Source: CAVOKN01 sp963696505 (GTDB taxonomy: Bacteria > Pseudomonadota > Gammaproteobacteria > Burkholderiales > Rhodocyclaceae). Taken from it: 64,000 nucleotides of DNA. The notes below the pieces were generated by a model that was not told the origin of the DNA, searched no databases, and saw only the letters and a program-made list of their open reading frames with translations. Shown here piece by piece: positions 34,072 through 41,824 of the stretch. The stretch covers positions 186,001 through 250,000 of the forward strand of contig CAVOKN010000007.1 in the NCBI GenBank assembly GCA_963696505.1, written 5' to 3'. How positions within the stretch are numbered: the first letter of the stretch is position 1; each line of letters begins with the position of its first letter. The position numbers were made by a program, and so were the translations under genes.

Positions 34072-34109
34072 CCCTCGCCCCGCTTGCGGGGAGAGGGCAG
34101 GATGAGGGG
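34072..34109. repeat. Intergenic GC-rich hairpin repeat (CTCTCCCGC family), copy 2
   Basis: CCCTCGCCCCGCTTGCGGGG followed by AGAGGGCAGGATGAGGGG. Matches the unit at 21280 in arm, loop and GATGAGGG-type tail. Confidence 0.8.
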
Positions 34110-34214
34110 CGCTTCGGTGCGAGCAAACGCAGCCTGGGCGACTCGCTCCCCCCATCGTCCCAGTCCGATTCCGGAGCGGAGGGAACGATTCATGCGGTAG
34201 CCCGCGCGCGCGGC

Positions 34215-34223
34215 GAAAGTCAG
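34215..34223 (-). repeat. CTGACTTTC copy 9
   Basis: Intergenic, between permease 2 and the CDP-alcohol transferase; preceded by A. Confidence 0.9.
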
Positions 34224-34293
34224 TCGCCGCAGAGCGGCGTCGCAGTGGCGCCGCGCCTATAATCCCCGCCGTCCCCCGTGCCATCACCCTGAC

Positions 34294-34915
34294 ATGCCCT
34301 CCATCTACGATCTGAAGCCCCGTTTCCAGGCGCTGCTGCGTCCTCTCACCGCAAGGCTGGCGGCGGCGGGCGTCAACGCCAACCAGGTGACGCTGGCGGC
34401 GATGCTGCTGTCCCTGGCGGGCGGCGGCGCCATCGCCCTCTACCCCGGCGTCGATGCGCTGCTGCTGCTGATCCCGCTGCTGCTCTTCGTGCGCATGGCG
34501 CTCAACGCCATCGACGGCATGCTGGCGCGCGAGCACGGCATGAAATCCTCTCTCGGCGCGATCCTCAACGAACTCGGCGACGTCGTCTCCGACGCGGCGC
34601 TCTATCTGCCCCTGGCGCTGATCCCCGGCGTGCCGCCGGCACTGATCGTCGTGGCCGTGGTGCTGGCGGTGGTGAGCGAGATGGCTGGCGTGGTGGCGGT
34701 GCAGATCGGCGCCTCGCGCCGTTACGACGGCCCGATGGGCAAGAGCGACCGCGCCTTCGTCTTCGGCCTCGATCGCGCTGCTGCTCGGCCTGGGCGTGGC
34801 GCCCGGCATGTGGCTCACGATCCTGCTGGCGGCGGTGTGCGCGCTGCTGGTGGCCACCATCCTGCGCCGCGCCGGCAAGGCCCTGGAGGAACTTGCGGCC
34901 GAAGAACGGATGTGA
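34294..34915 (+). pseudogene. CDP-alcohol phosphatidyltransferase, frameshifted
   Basis: Membrane enzyme joining a CDP-activated lipid to an alcohol. The first frame reads MPSIYDLKPRFQALLRPL, then DGMLAREHGMKSSLGAILNE followed by LGDVVSDAALY. The signature has Asn at the third acidic position, as I recall for the YnjF/YnbA-like subgroup. After FVFGL (near 34771) one extra base shifts the frame, and the other frame gives IALLLGLGVAPGMWLTILL and ends EELAAEERM at TGA 34915. The corrected length is about 207 residues. TATAAT lies at 34258-34263 upstream. Confidence 0.82.
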
Positions 34916-35451
34916 TGCGGCCGCTTCTGGCCGCCCTCTGGGGCTTCGCCGAAGCCACGCTATTCCTCATCGTTCCCGATGTGCTCCTGTCATGGCTCGC
35001 GCTGCGCGACCGGCGCGCGGCGCTGCACGCCTGCGGCTTTGCGCTCGGCGGCGCGCTGGCGGGCGGCCTGCTGATGTACGCCTGGGGCGCTGCCGACCCG
35101 GCCGCCGCGGCACGGGTGGTGGAGCAGGTTCCCGCCATCAGCGCCGACATGCTGGCACGGGTGCGCGGCGAACTGGCGCAGCAGGGCGCCTGGGCCACCC
35201 TGTTCGGCCCGCTCTCGGGCACGCCCTACAAGACCTACGCCATCCAGGCCCACGGCGCCGGTGTCGGCCTGTGGGCCTTCCTGCTGGTGAGCGTCCCGGC
35301 GCGGGGCCTGCGCTTCGTGCTCGTCGCCTTGCTCGCCGAATTCGTCGCCCGCAACGCCCTTCGGCGCCACGGCCTGCGGGTTCGCAGGGCGGCGCTGGCG
35401 GTGGTCTGGATCGCGTTCTACGCAATCTACTTTTCTGTCATGCCGGCTTGA
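34915..35451 (+). CDS. Small multi-helix membrane protein
   Basis: A 178-residue protein with about five hydrophobic segments (PLLAALWGFAEATLFLIVP, HACGFALGGALAGGLLMYAW, LWAFLLVSVPARGLRFVLVA, LAVVWIAFYAIYF) and a conserved-looking stretch GPLSGTPYKTYAIQAHGAG. The overall plan recalls DedA/VTT membrane proteins, but the match is loose. ATG 34915 overlaps the upstream stop (TGATG), so it is coupled to the CDP-alcohol transferase and likely works with it in lipid or envelope metabolism. Confidence 0.75.
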   Translation: MRPLLAALWGFAEATLFLIVPDVLLSWLALRDRRAALHACGFALGGALAGGLLMYAWGAADPAAAARVVEQVPAISADMLARVRGELAQQGAWATLFGPLSGTPYKTYAIQAHGAGVGLWAFLLVSVPARGLRFVLVALLAEFVARNALRRHGLRVRRAALAVVWIAFYAIYFSVMPA

Positions 35452-35604
35452 GCTGCGGGCCGCGCGGGCCGCGACGATTCCCCAACGTGCGGCAGCGCCG
35501 GGCAGGCGCGCAAGAGTCAGTCCCTGTGGACCGGCGATGCGCAGCCCGAACGCGCCTCAGGTAAGGCGAGGTTCCGGAGAATTTGAGCCGCGGGGCTCGT
35601 TGGC

Positions 35605-35622
35605 GTAGCACGGACGTGCTAC
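35605..35622 (+). promoter_or_regulatory. Inverted repeat operator upstream of RHH antitoxin
   Basis: GTAGCAC-GGAC-GTGCTAC, a 7-bp perfect inverted repeat. The right arm runs into TGCTACATT, an extended -10-like element, 33 bases before the antitoxin ATG. This is typical of RHH autorepression. Confidence 0.65.
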
Positions 35623-35655
35623 ATTCCACGGAGTCCACTCGCGCTGGAGACGACG

Positions 35656-35940
35656 ATGAGCACCACCACTATCCGCCTGCCGGAGGAACTGAAGGAACGG
35701 GTCGCCCGCGCCGCCCAGCGCGCCGGGACGACATCCCATGCCTTCATCCTGGACGCCATTGCCGAAGGCGTTGCGGACGCCGAGCGTCGCGACGAGTTTC
35801 ATGCCGTCGGGGAGCAGCGCTACGCGCAGATCGTCGCCTCGGGCAAGACCATCCCGTGGCAGGAAATGCGCAGCTACCTCGAAGAACGAATCGCCGGCAG
35901 CGAGCCAGCCCGCCCCAGGGCAAGGAGGCTCGCCCGCTAG
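35656..35940 (+). CDS. RHH (CopG-like) antitoxin
   Basis: A 94-residue protein. STTTIRLPEELKERVARAAQ and TSHAFILDAIAEGV form the ribbon-helix-helix DNA-binding unit. The rest (RYAQIVASGKTIPWQEMRSYL, then ERIAG) is the toxin-binding tail seen in RHH antitoxins paired with RelE/ParE toxins. It precedes the toxin by 11 bases. Confidence 0.88.
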   Translation: MSTTTIRLPEELKERVARAAQRAGTTSHAFILDAIAEGVADAERRDEFHAVGEQRYAQIVASGKTIPWQEMRSYLEERIAGSEPARPRARRLAR

Positions 35941-35951
35941 GTCGGCAAGGC

Positions 35952-36248
35952 ATGTCCAGGATCGAACTCGCCCCGGATCTCGTCCAGGACTTCGACCGCA
36001 TCCTCGACCACCTGGAACGTCACGAAGTGGCGGACGTCCGCACCCGGATCGGGGAGATCGTCCAAGGCATCTCGATCCTGGAGCACAGTCCCATGATCGG
36101 CCGCCCCGTGCGTGCGGACCTGCGGGAACTGGTCATCGGGCGCCGATCAAGAGGCTATGTCGCGCTCTACCGTTACGTAGCTACGATCGATAGCGTATTC
36201 GTGCTGGCAATCCGCAGCCAGCGCGAGGCGGGCTACAAGAGGCCATGA
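35952..36248 (+). CDS. RelE/ParE-family toxin
   Basis: A 98-residue protein with the RelE/ParE fold: LAPDLVQDFDRILDHLERH, HSPMIGRPVRADLRELVIGR, YVALYRYVATIDSVFVLAIR and a basic C-terminus. RelE-type members cut mRNA on the ribosome while ParE members poison gyrase. Sequence alone does not decide. Partner of the RHH antitoxin upstream. Confidence 0.88.
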   Translation: MSRIELAPDLVQDFDRILDHLERHEVADVRTRIGEIVQGISILEHSPMIGRPVRADLRELVIGRRSRGYVALYRYVATIDSVFVLAIRSQREAGYKRP

Positions 36249-36550
36249 TTGCGCTGCGGCACTCATGGCTTGTGCTCGAACGCGATCTTGCGGCAACGCG
36301 TTCTTGCGGCAATTGCGGGTCCTGCCGGAGAATTCGAACCCGGGCGTTCTAGCCCCAACACCCCGTCCCGCGATTCATAGCCAAGGAACGCCATGATCCA
36401 TGCGCTGCAAGCCGTCATCTTCGATGTAGACAGCACCCTGGCCGACGCCGCCTATCTTGCCCGCCTGCATGCCGATTGCTTGTTGCCCCGATGAGTCGCC
36501 CGGCATGGCTTTCCGTTCCGCGGTCATGATGCCGGTCAGGGGACACCACG
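36249..36550. other. Intergenic region with repeat arm and HAD stub
   Basis: About 300 bases after the toxin. It holds the right direct repeat (36325-36340) and the truncated HAD start at 36393. A doubled TTGCGGCAA/CTTGCGGCAATTGCGG stretch lies at 36290-36318. Otherwise nothing recognised. Confidence 0.5.
36393..36494 (+). pseudogene. 5' stub of a HAD-superfamily hydrolase
   Basis: ATG 36393 encodes 33 residues, MIHALQAVIFDVDSTLADAA and on, then TGA. AVIFDVDSTLAD is HAD motif I (DxDxT, as in CbbY/Gph-type phosphatases). The cap and motifs II-IV are absent, so this is a remnant of a lost gene. Confidence 0.7.
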
Positions 36551-37513
36551 ATGAGCAATAATCTGAGACAGGCGATCGCGCGCCAGCGCCAGATCCTCAC
36601 GGGCTGGCTGTCATCGTCCCTGATTCGGCTGGCGCACAGCTGCCGCGAGGCCTGGCCCGATCGTGCCACCCTGGAAGCACGGCTGATGGAAGGCCTGACG
36701 GAGCTTCCCTACAGCAAGTACCTCTATGTTCTGGACGCCGAGGCGCGGCAGATCACCGCCAACGCATCCCGAGCCGGCCTGCTGCCGGAGCACTTCGGCC
36801 GTGATCGCAGCAACCGGCCCTACCTGGCGCAGGCGCGCGCAGGCAGCGCGTTTTCCTTGTCCGAGGCTTACATCAGCCGCAATGCAAGGCGGCCCTCGCT
36901 CACCGCGGTCCAACGCATCGAGGATGCGCGCGGACAACTGCTCGGTTACCTCGGAGCGGACTTCGACCTGCGCGAACTGCCAGCCACCCAGGCTCTGTAT
37001 CAGGAGCCTGGGCAATGGATGCAGCTCAAGGGCGATCCGGCGATTCGCGCCGGCCTGTTCCACCAGGCGCGGGTTGCCAGCCCGATGGACGAGGACATCG
37101 AGCCGGTGCTGGATCTGCTCACCGAACTCATCACGGTGCACGGCATCTTCCACGCGAAGCTGCACTTTTCCAGTTCGCGCGTCACGCTATGGACGATGGA
37201 CGATCCCTACCGCTTTCGCCTTCACGGCATCGCGGACTTGAGGGACCCTGACCTTTGCCTCGCCTACCCGCGTCGGGATTACCCGGCGGACGCGGTGGTG
37301 CCGGTCACGTCCATCCGGCCCATCCTGCGCTGCTTCCGGGATCTGCGTTTCATGGACGAGACCCTCTACCTGCGCTCCGGGACCCTCAACATCTTCAACG
37401 GCATCGTCGGCCTCACCTTCTCCTGTGACGGCTCCCACTACATGCCCTGGAACGAGTTCCTCGACAAGAACCTGGGTTTCTGGCTGGGAAGCACGGGATC
37501 AGCGGCAGGCTGA
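36551..37513 (+). CDS. PDC (Cache-like) sensor domain protein
   Basis: A 320-residue soluble protein without a membrane anchor. Residues 35-150 (YSKYLYVLDAEARQITAN, DRSNRPYLAQARAGSAFSLS, GQLLGYLGADFDLREL) match the PDC/Cache ligand-binding fold normally found outside the cell in receptors. Residues 160-320 contain DEDIEPVLDLLTELITVHGI and end GSHYMPWNEFLDKNLGFWLG. No output domain is visible. Cytoplasmic PDC-only proteins of this kind occur in proteobacteria with unknown roles. Confidence 0.75.
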   Translation: MSNNLRQAIARQRQILTGWLSSSLIRLAHSCREAWPDRATLEARLMEGLTELPYSKYLYVLDAEARQITANASRAGLLPEHFGRDRSNRPYLAQARAGSAFSLSEAYISRNARRPSLTAVQRIEDARGQLLGYLGADFDLRELPATQALYQEPGQWMQLKGDPAIRAGLFHQARVASPMDEDIEPVLDLLTELITVHGIFHAKLHFSSSRVTLWTMDDPYRFRLHGIADLRDPDLCLAYPRRDYPADAVVPVTSIRPILRCFRDLRFMDETLYLRSGTLNIFNGIVGLTFSCDGSHYMPWNEFLDKNLGFWLGSTGSAAG

Positions 37514-38014
37514 CGCGATGCCGGAGCCCTTTCCCGCGCGCCCGTTCAGGCGCCGATCAGCCACCGGTCCGGCAAGCTCAGCCACCGTCGCCCTCATGAC
37601 AACCGGCTGCCTTGTTTGGCAAGCGGCCGATCGGGTTCGTCACCGGCGAAGCGGAAAAGCAGGTGCTGCCACGAACAACGGCGGCAAGCGAGGCCCTTGT
37701 TCAGTACCTACCGGACGCATACGCCGTGGGATGGCAGCTATTCCGAATCGACCGAAAAACCTCATTTGACGGGGGTGCCTTTCCTTGCCGTGTCTTTCGG
37801 ACTCTGGCGCATGGCGGCTTGCTTTCAGGCAGCGCTGCGCGGACACGCCAGTCAGGCCGCGGCGCTGCCGGGTCGAGCGAGTTGAACGAGGCTTGGGCGG
37901 CGGGCGGGCCAGGCGGAAGATCGTCAAGGCTCGGCTGCGCCGGAGGGGATCGGCGACCGCAAATGACGAAGCCCGCTTGCGCGGGCTTCGACGCCGGGAC
38001 TGGCGCGGACTGGC
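37514..38014. other. 500-base region without a recognised gene
   Basis: Between the PDC protein and panD. Both strands were inspected. A plus-strand open frame from TTG 37612 (LFGKRPIGFVTGEAEKQV) has no recognised family and no ribosome-binding site. The panD terminator lies at 37967-37990. Confidence 0.5.
37967..37990 (-). terminator. Terminator downstream of panD
   Basis: Ten-bp perfect stem CGAAGCCCGC/GCGGGCTTCG with a TTGC loop, 25 bases past the panD stop. The T-rich tail on the minus strand is short (TCATTT). Confidence 0.8.
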
Positions 38015-38398
38015 TCAGCCGGCGAGCTGCACCGGAATCCTGGCGCGCTTGTCGAGGATGCGGTTGCGGCCATCGACGTAGATCAGGCGTGGCTCGTACT
38101 TCTGCAACTCCAACTCGTTGTACTGGGCGTAGGCGGCGATGATCAGCAGGTCGCCGGCGGCCGCCTTGCGCGCGGCGGCGCCGTTCACCGAGATGATGCC
38201 GCTGCCGCGTTCGGCGCGTATGGCGTAGGTGGAAAAGCGCTCGCCGTTGTTGACGTTGTAGATGTCGATCGCCTGATACTCGCGAATGTCGGCGGCATCG
38301 AGCAGGTTTTCGTCGATGGCGCAGGAGCCTTCGTAGTGCAGTTCGGCGTGGGTGACGGTGACGCGGTGCAGCTTGGACTGAAGCATGGTCCGTTGCAT
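38015..38398 (-). CDS. panD: Aspartate 1-decarboxylase proenzyme
   Basis: Makes beta-alanine for pantothenate. The 127-residue proenzyme self-cleaves between Gly24 and Ser25 (in HYEGSCAID) to give the pyruvoyl group. NGERFSTYAI and NGAAARKAAAGDLLIIAAYA are the usual conserved blocks. ATG 38398 follows GAGGAGCG. It sits 101 bases downstream of panC and probably shares its transcript. Confidence 0.97.
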   Translation of the reverse strand: MQRTMLQSKLHRVTVTHAELHYEGSCAIDENLLDAADIREYQAIDIYNVNNGERFSTYAIRAERGSGIISVNGAAARKAAAGDLLIIAAYAQYNELELQKYEPRLIYVDGRNRILDKRARIPVQLAG

Positions 38399-38499
38399 GG
38401 TTCGCTCCTCAAACGGTACGTCGGCAAAGGGTGCGCAGCCTTGGGGGCTGCCCATCATTCGCTGCTGGCGCACCGCAGGCATGAGCGCATCGCGGCGTC

Positions 38500-39339
38500 C
38501 TAAACTTCCAGGTTGTCGATCAGGCGCGTGCTCCCCAGGAGTGCTGCGGCCAGTACCACGAACCCGGAATCGTGAGCGGCGGGGGATTGTAGATCGGTTT
38601 GTCGTCGCACCGCAACATACTGTGGCACCCAGGAATGGGCGCGCAGCTCTAATTGCGCGGCCGCCTCCAGGCGGGCGAAATCCCGTTCCCCGGCCAGCAG
38701 GCGGCGGCGCACTTCGGCCAGGGTGCGGTGGAGCCGCGGCGCCTCGGCGCGCTCGGTTTCCGACAGGTAGCCGTTGCGCGAGGACAGCGCCAGGCCATCG
38801 GCGGCCCGCACCGTCTCGCCGGCGACGATGGCGATGGGCAGCGCCAGTTCCCGCACCATGTTGCGGATCACCATGAGTTGCTGGTAGTCCTTCTTGCCGA
38901 AGACGGCCGCGTCGGGCTGGACGATGTTGAACAGTTTGGCCACGACCGTGGCCACGCCACGGAAGAAGCCGGGACGGAACTCGCCCTCCAGGATGTCGGC
39001 CTGGGCCGGGTCGGGCTGGACGTGGCAGGTCTGGGGCGCGGGATACATCTCGACCTCGTCCGGCGCGAAGACGTGGTCAACGCCGACGGCGCTCATCTGC
39101 GCGCAGTCCGCGTCGAAGGTGCGCGGATAGCGGCCGAAGTCTTCCTTGGGGCCGAACTGGAGGCGGTTGACGAACAAGCTCGCGACCACGGATTCGCCGT
39201 GTGCGCGGGCCTCGGTCATCAGGTCGGTGTGCCCCTGGTGCAGGTTGCCCATGGTCGGGACGAAGGCGATGCGCTTGCCGGCGCGGCGCTCGGCGGCCAG
39301 CGTGGCGCGCAGCTTGGCGATGGTGTCGTGGATCTGCAT
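38500..39339 (-). CDS. panC: Pantothenate synthetase
   Basis: Joins pantoate and beta-alanine using ATP. The 279-residue protein has PTMGNLHQGHTDLM (HxGH), FGKKDYQQLMVIRNMV and ALSSRNGYLS (KMSKS-equivalent). Start ATG 39339 gives MQIHDTIAKLRATL. The gene is separated from panB by a LysE gene, whereas panB and panC are usually adjacent. Confidence 0.97.
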   Translation of the reverse strand: MQIHDTIAKLRATLAAERRAGKRIAFVPTMGNLHQGHTDLMTEARAHGESVVASLFVNRLQFGPKEDFGRYPRTFDADCAQMSAVGVDHVFAPDEVEMYPAPQTCHVQPDPAQADILEGEFRPGFFRGVATVVAKLFNIVQPDAAVFGKKDYQQLMVIRNMVRELALPIAIVAGETVRAADGLALSSRNGYLSETERAEAPRLHRTLAEVRRRLLAGERDFARLEAAAQLELRAHSWVPQYVAVRRQTDLQSPAAHDSGFVVLAAALLGSTRLIDNLEV

Positions 39340-39463
39340 GTCCTGACTCAAGGAAACGCCGGGCCGCCCCAAGTTTCCTTGACCCCCGCGGGGGGGCGGG
39401 CTGGGCGCAGCCCGGCCCTGGGGGCGCTCAGTGGGCGATGTCGCATGCGCGGATGCTCGTCGC

Positions 39464-39525
39464 GTAAGGGTGCGCCATGCGCACCGAACCAGACCCACGA
39501 GCGGTGCGCATGGCGCATCCTACGG
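39464..39525. repeat. Intergenic palindromic repeat, copy 4
   Basis: GGTGCGCCATGCGCACC at 39469-39485 and inverted GGTGCGCATGGCGCATCC at 39503-39520 followed by TACGG. A full head-to-head unit between panC and the LysE gene. Confidence 0.88.
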
Positions 39526-39567
39526 CGGGAATCCGGGGCGATGGGGTGGTAGCCGGGCATGCCGGGC

Positions 39568-40221
39568 TCAGCGCGGCGCAGGCGCATCGGCCAGCGCCAG
39601 GCGCAGCCCCAGCGCGATGAACAGGGTGCCGGCGGCGCGGTCGAGCCAGCGCGTGGCGGCCGGGCGGCGTTGCAGCCACTCGCCGATGCGGCCGGCGGCG
39701 AGCGCGATGGCGCCGAACACCAGCGCGGCGGTCAAGGCGAACAGCACTCCCAGCACGGCCGTCTGCACGCCGGGCAAGGTACTGCCGGCGACCACGAACT
39801 GGGGCAGCAGGGCGAGGAAGAACAGCGCCACCTTGGGGTTGATCGCATTGGCGATCAGGCCGCGGCGGAAATACAGGCCGAAACTGTCTTCAGGTGCCGT
39901 CCCCTGGCGACTGACTTTCGTTTCGAGGCTCACCCCGCGGCTCCTCAGCGCCTGCCAGCCCAGCCACAGCAGATAGGCGGCGCCGGCGTACTGCAGCACG
40001 CGGAAGGCCAGCGGCGAGGCGGCGATCAGCGCCGATACGCCCAGCCCCGCAAGCAGGGTGTGGTTGAGGCAGCCGGCGGCGCAGCCCATGGCGAAGCCGA
40101 GGCTCGCTGCGCGTCCGCGTGAGAGTCCCAGGGACAGGACGGTGAGGTTGTCCGGCCCGGGGGCGAGGCTCAGCAGGAAGGCCGCGGGCAGGAAGGCTGC
40201 GGCCTGGGCGGCAGTGATCAT
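39568..40221 (-). CDS. LysE-family amino acid or metabolite exporter
   Basis: A 217-residue, six-helix inner-membrane protein. FLPAAFLLSLAPGPDNLTVL is the LysE/RhtB N-terminal signature with the P-G-P motif, and GLIANAINPKVALFFLALLP is the second conserved block. Substrate not predictable. It interrupts the pan gene order. A CTGACTTTC copy (39911-39919) falls in the variable cytoplasmic loop, encoding KVS. Confidence 0.9.
   Translation of the reverse strand: MITAAQAAAFLPAAFLLSLAPGPDNLTVLSLGLSRGRAASLGFAMGCAAGCLNHTLLAGLGVSALIAASPLAFRVLQYAGAAYLLWLGWQALRSRGVSLETKVSRQGTAPEDSFGLYFRRGLIANAINPKVALFFLALLPQFVVAGSTLPGVQTAVLGVLFALTAALVFGAIALAAGRIGEWLQRRPAATRWLDRAAGTLFIALGLRLALADAPAPR
39911..39919 (+). 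repeat. CTGACTTTC copy 10
   Basis: In the LysE gene loop region, antisense, encoding KVS; preceded by A. Confidence 0.9.
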
Positions 40222-40283
40222 GGGCTGGTGGGCGGTCCTTCAAGCGCTCCGTGAGCCGACTCGTGAAACGCCGTATCTGGCCA

Positions 40284-41105
40284 TCAGTAGGTGTGCTCGG
40301 CGGCGGGGAACGACCCATCCTTCACCGCCGCCACATAGCGGCCGACCGCGTCGTCGATGTTCGCCGCCCCGTCCATGAAGTTGCGCACGAAGCGCGCCTT
40401 CTTGCCCGGATACACACCCAGCATGTCGTGCAGCACCAGCACCTGGCCGTGGCATTCGGTGCCGGCGCCTATGCCTATGGTGGCGGTACTGGTCAGCGTG
40501 CCGCTGATCTCGGCGGCGAGATAGGCCGGCACCATTTCCAGTACCAGCAGGGCGGCGCCTGCCTCCTGCAGCGCCCAGGCGTCGTTGCGCAGCCGTTGGG
40601 CGCCTTCCTCGGTCTTGCCTTGCACCCGATAGCCGCCCAACTGATGCACCGACTGGGGCGTGAGGCCGATGTGGGCGCATACCGGGATGCCGCGCTCGAC
40701 AAGGAAGCGCACCGTCTCGGCCATGGGTTCGCCGCCCTCGAGTTTCACCATCTGGCCGCCGGCGGCCATGAGTTGAACGGCGCTGCGCAGCGCCTGCTGC
40801 GGGCTCTCCTGGTAGGAGCCGAAGGGCATGTCGGCGATGATCAGCGGCCGCTGCGCGCCGCGGGCCACGCAGGCGGTGTGGTAGGCCATCTGCTCCAGCG
40901 TCACCGGCAGCGTCGTCCTGTGGCCCTGCAGCACGTTGCCCAGGGAGTCGCCGACCATCAGGATGTTGACGCCGCAACGCTCCAGCAGTGTGGCAAAGCT
41001 CGCGTCGTAGCAGGTGAGCACGGCGATCTTCTCGCCCCCGTTGCGCATGCGCGCCAGTTCAGTGAGGGTGACGGGCTTCTTCTGGGAGTCTGCAAGGTAG
41101 GTCAT
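40284..41105 (-). CDS. panB: 3-methyl-2-oxobutanoate hydroxymethyltransferase
   Basis: First committed step of pantothenate synthesis, adding a hydroxymethyl group from methylene-THF to ketoisovalerate. The 273-residue TIM-barrel protein has VLTCYDASFATLLE, MVGDSLGNVLQGH (metal-binding Asp), IADMPFGSYQ, MVKLEGG, HIGLTPQS and GIGAGTECHGQVLVLHDMLG. All catalytic blocks are present. Confidence 0.97.
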   Translation of the reverse strand: MTYLADSQKKPVTLTELARMRNGGEKIAVLTCYDASFATLLERCGVNILMVGDSLGNVLQGHRTTLPVTLEQMAYHTACVARGAQRPLIIADMPFGSYQESPQQALRSAVQLMAAGGQMVKLEGGEPMAETVRFLVERGIPVCAHIGLTPQSVHQLGGYRVQGKTEEGAQRLRNDAWALQEAGAALLVLEMVPAYLAAEISGTLTSTATIGIGAGTECHGQVLVLHDMLGVYPGKKARFVRNFMDGAANIDDAVGRYVAAVKDGSFPAAEHTY

Positions 41106-41180
41106 GGTCGGCCTCCTCCGGTTGATCGCAGCGCCTTAACGTGCGGGCTTCGAAAACGGGTTGACGCGGTTTTGGGGAAC

Positions 41181-41819
41181 TCAGTCAGCGTAACCGAAAA
41201 ACTCGCGGTAGCCGCGCATGGCGTTGAGCCGCTCCAGCAGCAGCGCGAAGTCGGCGTCGGCCTCCACGGGATTGAGCGATTCCGCATTGACGATGAACAG
41301 CGGCGCCGCGTCGTACTGGTAGAAGAAGCGCGCATAGGCCTGGGCGACCCGGTCGAGGTAGGCCTCGCTGATGCGCCGCTCGGCTTCGACGTTGCGGCGG
41401 CGGATGCGTTCCCGCAGCGTATCGGCGTCGGCTTGCAGGTAGATGACGAGATCCGGCGTGCGCGCCTGCGGCTTGAGGCGGTTGTAGATCTCCTGATAGA
41501 GCGCGTACTCGTGGTCGCCGAGGTTGATCGAGGCGAACAGCGGATCCTTGTCGAGCAGGAAGTCGGACACCACCCGCTTGGGGAACAGGTCGTCCTGGGA
41601 CAGCGCCCGCAGCTCGTCCATGCGCTGGAACAGGAAGAAAAGCTGGGTGGGCAGGGCGTAGCGCTCCATGCTCTGGTAGAAGCGTGCCAGGAAGGGATTG
41701 TCCTCGGGCCGCTCCAGCAGCAGCTCGGCCTTGAGGTGATCGCCGAGTCGGCGGGCAAGGGAAGTCTTGCCCACGCCTATCGGGCCTTCGACCACGATGT
41801 AGCGCGCCTTGGCGAGCAC
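41181..41819 (-). CDS. Deoxynucleoside kinase family protein
   Basis: A 212-residue kinase with P-loop VEGPIGVGKTSLARRLG and the deoxynucleoside kinase block LLERPEDNPFLARFYQ, plus VVSDFLLDKDPLFA (DRS-like position) and a LID-like Arg cluster RERIRRRN. Salvages deoxynucleosides. GTG 41819 is the likely start, five bases after pcnB. In related genomes folK lies between pcnB and this gene; here it is absent. Confidence 0.9.
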   Translation of the reverse strand: MLAKARYIVVEGPIGVGKTSLARRLGDHLKAELLLERPEDNPFLARFYQSMERYALPTQLFFLFQRMDELRALSQDDLFPKRVVSDFLLDKDPLFASINLGDHEYALYQEIYNRLKPQARTPDLVIYLQADADTLRERIRRRNVEAERRISEAYLDRVAQAYARFFYQYDAAPLFIVNAESLNPVEADADFALLLERLNAMRGYREFFGYAD

Positions 41820-41824
41820 GTCGG

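Larger units (their letters stand above)
35574..36340. repeat. Direct repeats flanking a toxin-antitoxin module
   Basis: CCGGAGAATTTGAGCC at 35574-35589 and CCGGAGAATTCGAACC at 36325-36340, 14 of 16 identical, in the same orientation 751 bases apart. They bracket the whole RHH/RelE pair with its operator. The right copy, read on the minus strand, contains GGTTCGAATTC, resembling a tRNA T-loop. Confidence 0.6.

Noticed and set aside
34560..34600. Asn in the CDP-alcohol transferase signature as a lethal mutation
   Set aside because: I recall the same Asn in the YnjF/YnbA-like subgroup, so it is probably natural; the real lesion is the frameshift.
36320..36360. Possible tRNA gene on the minus strand (GGTTCGAATTC T-loop-like element)
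   Set aside because: The T-stem does not pair properly and no acceptor, D or anticodon arms could be folded around it. At most a remnant or attachment-site-like sequence.
37612..38142. Plus-strand open frame upstream of and overlapping panD
   Set aside because: No ribosome-binding site, no recognised domain, and it runs antisense through panD and its terminator.
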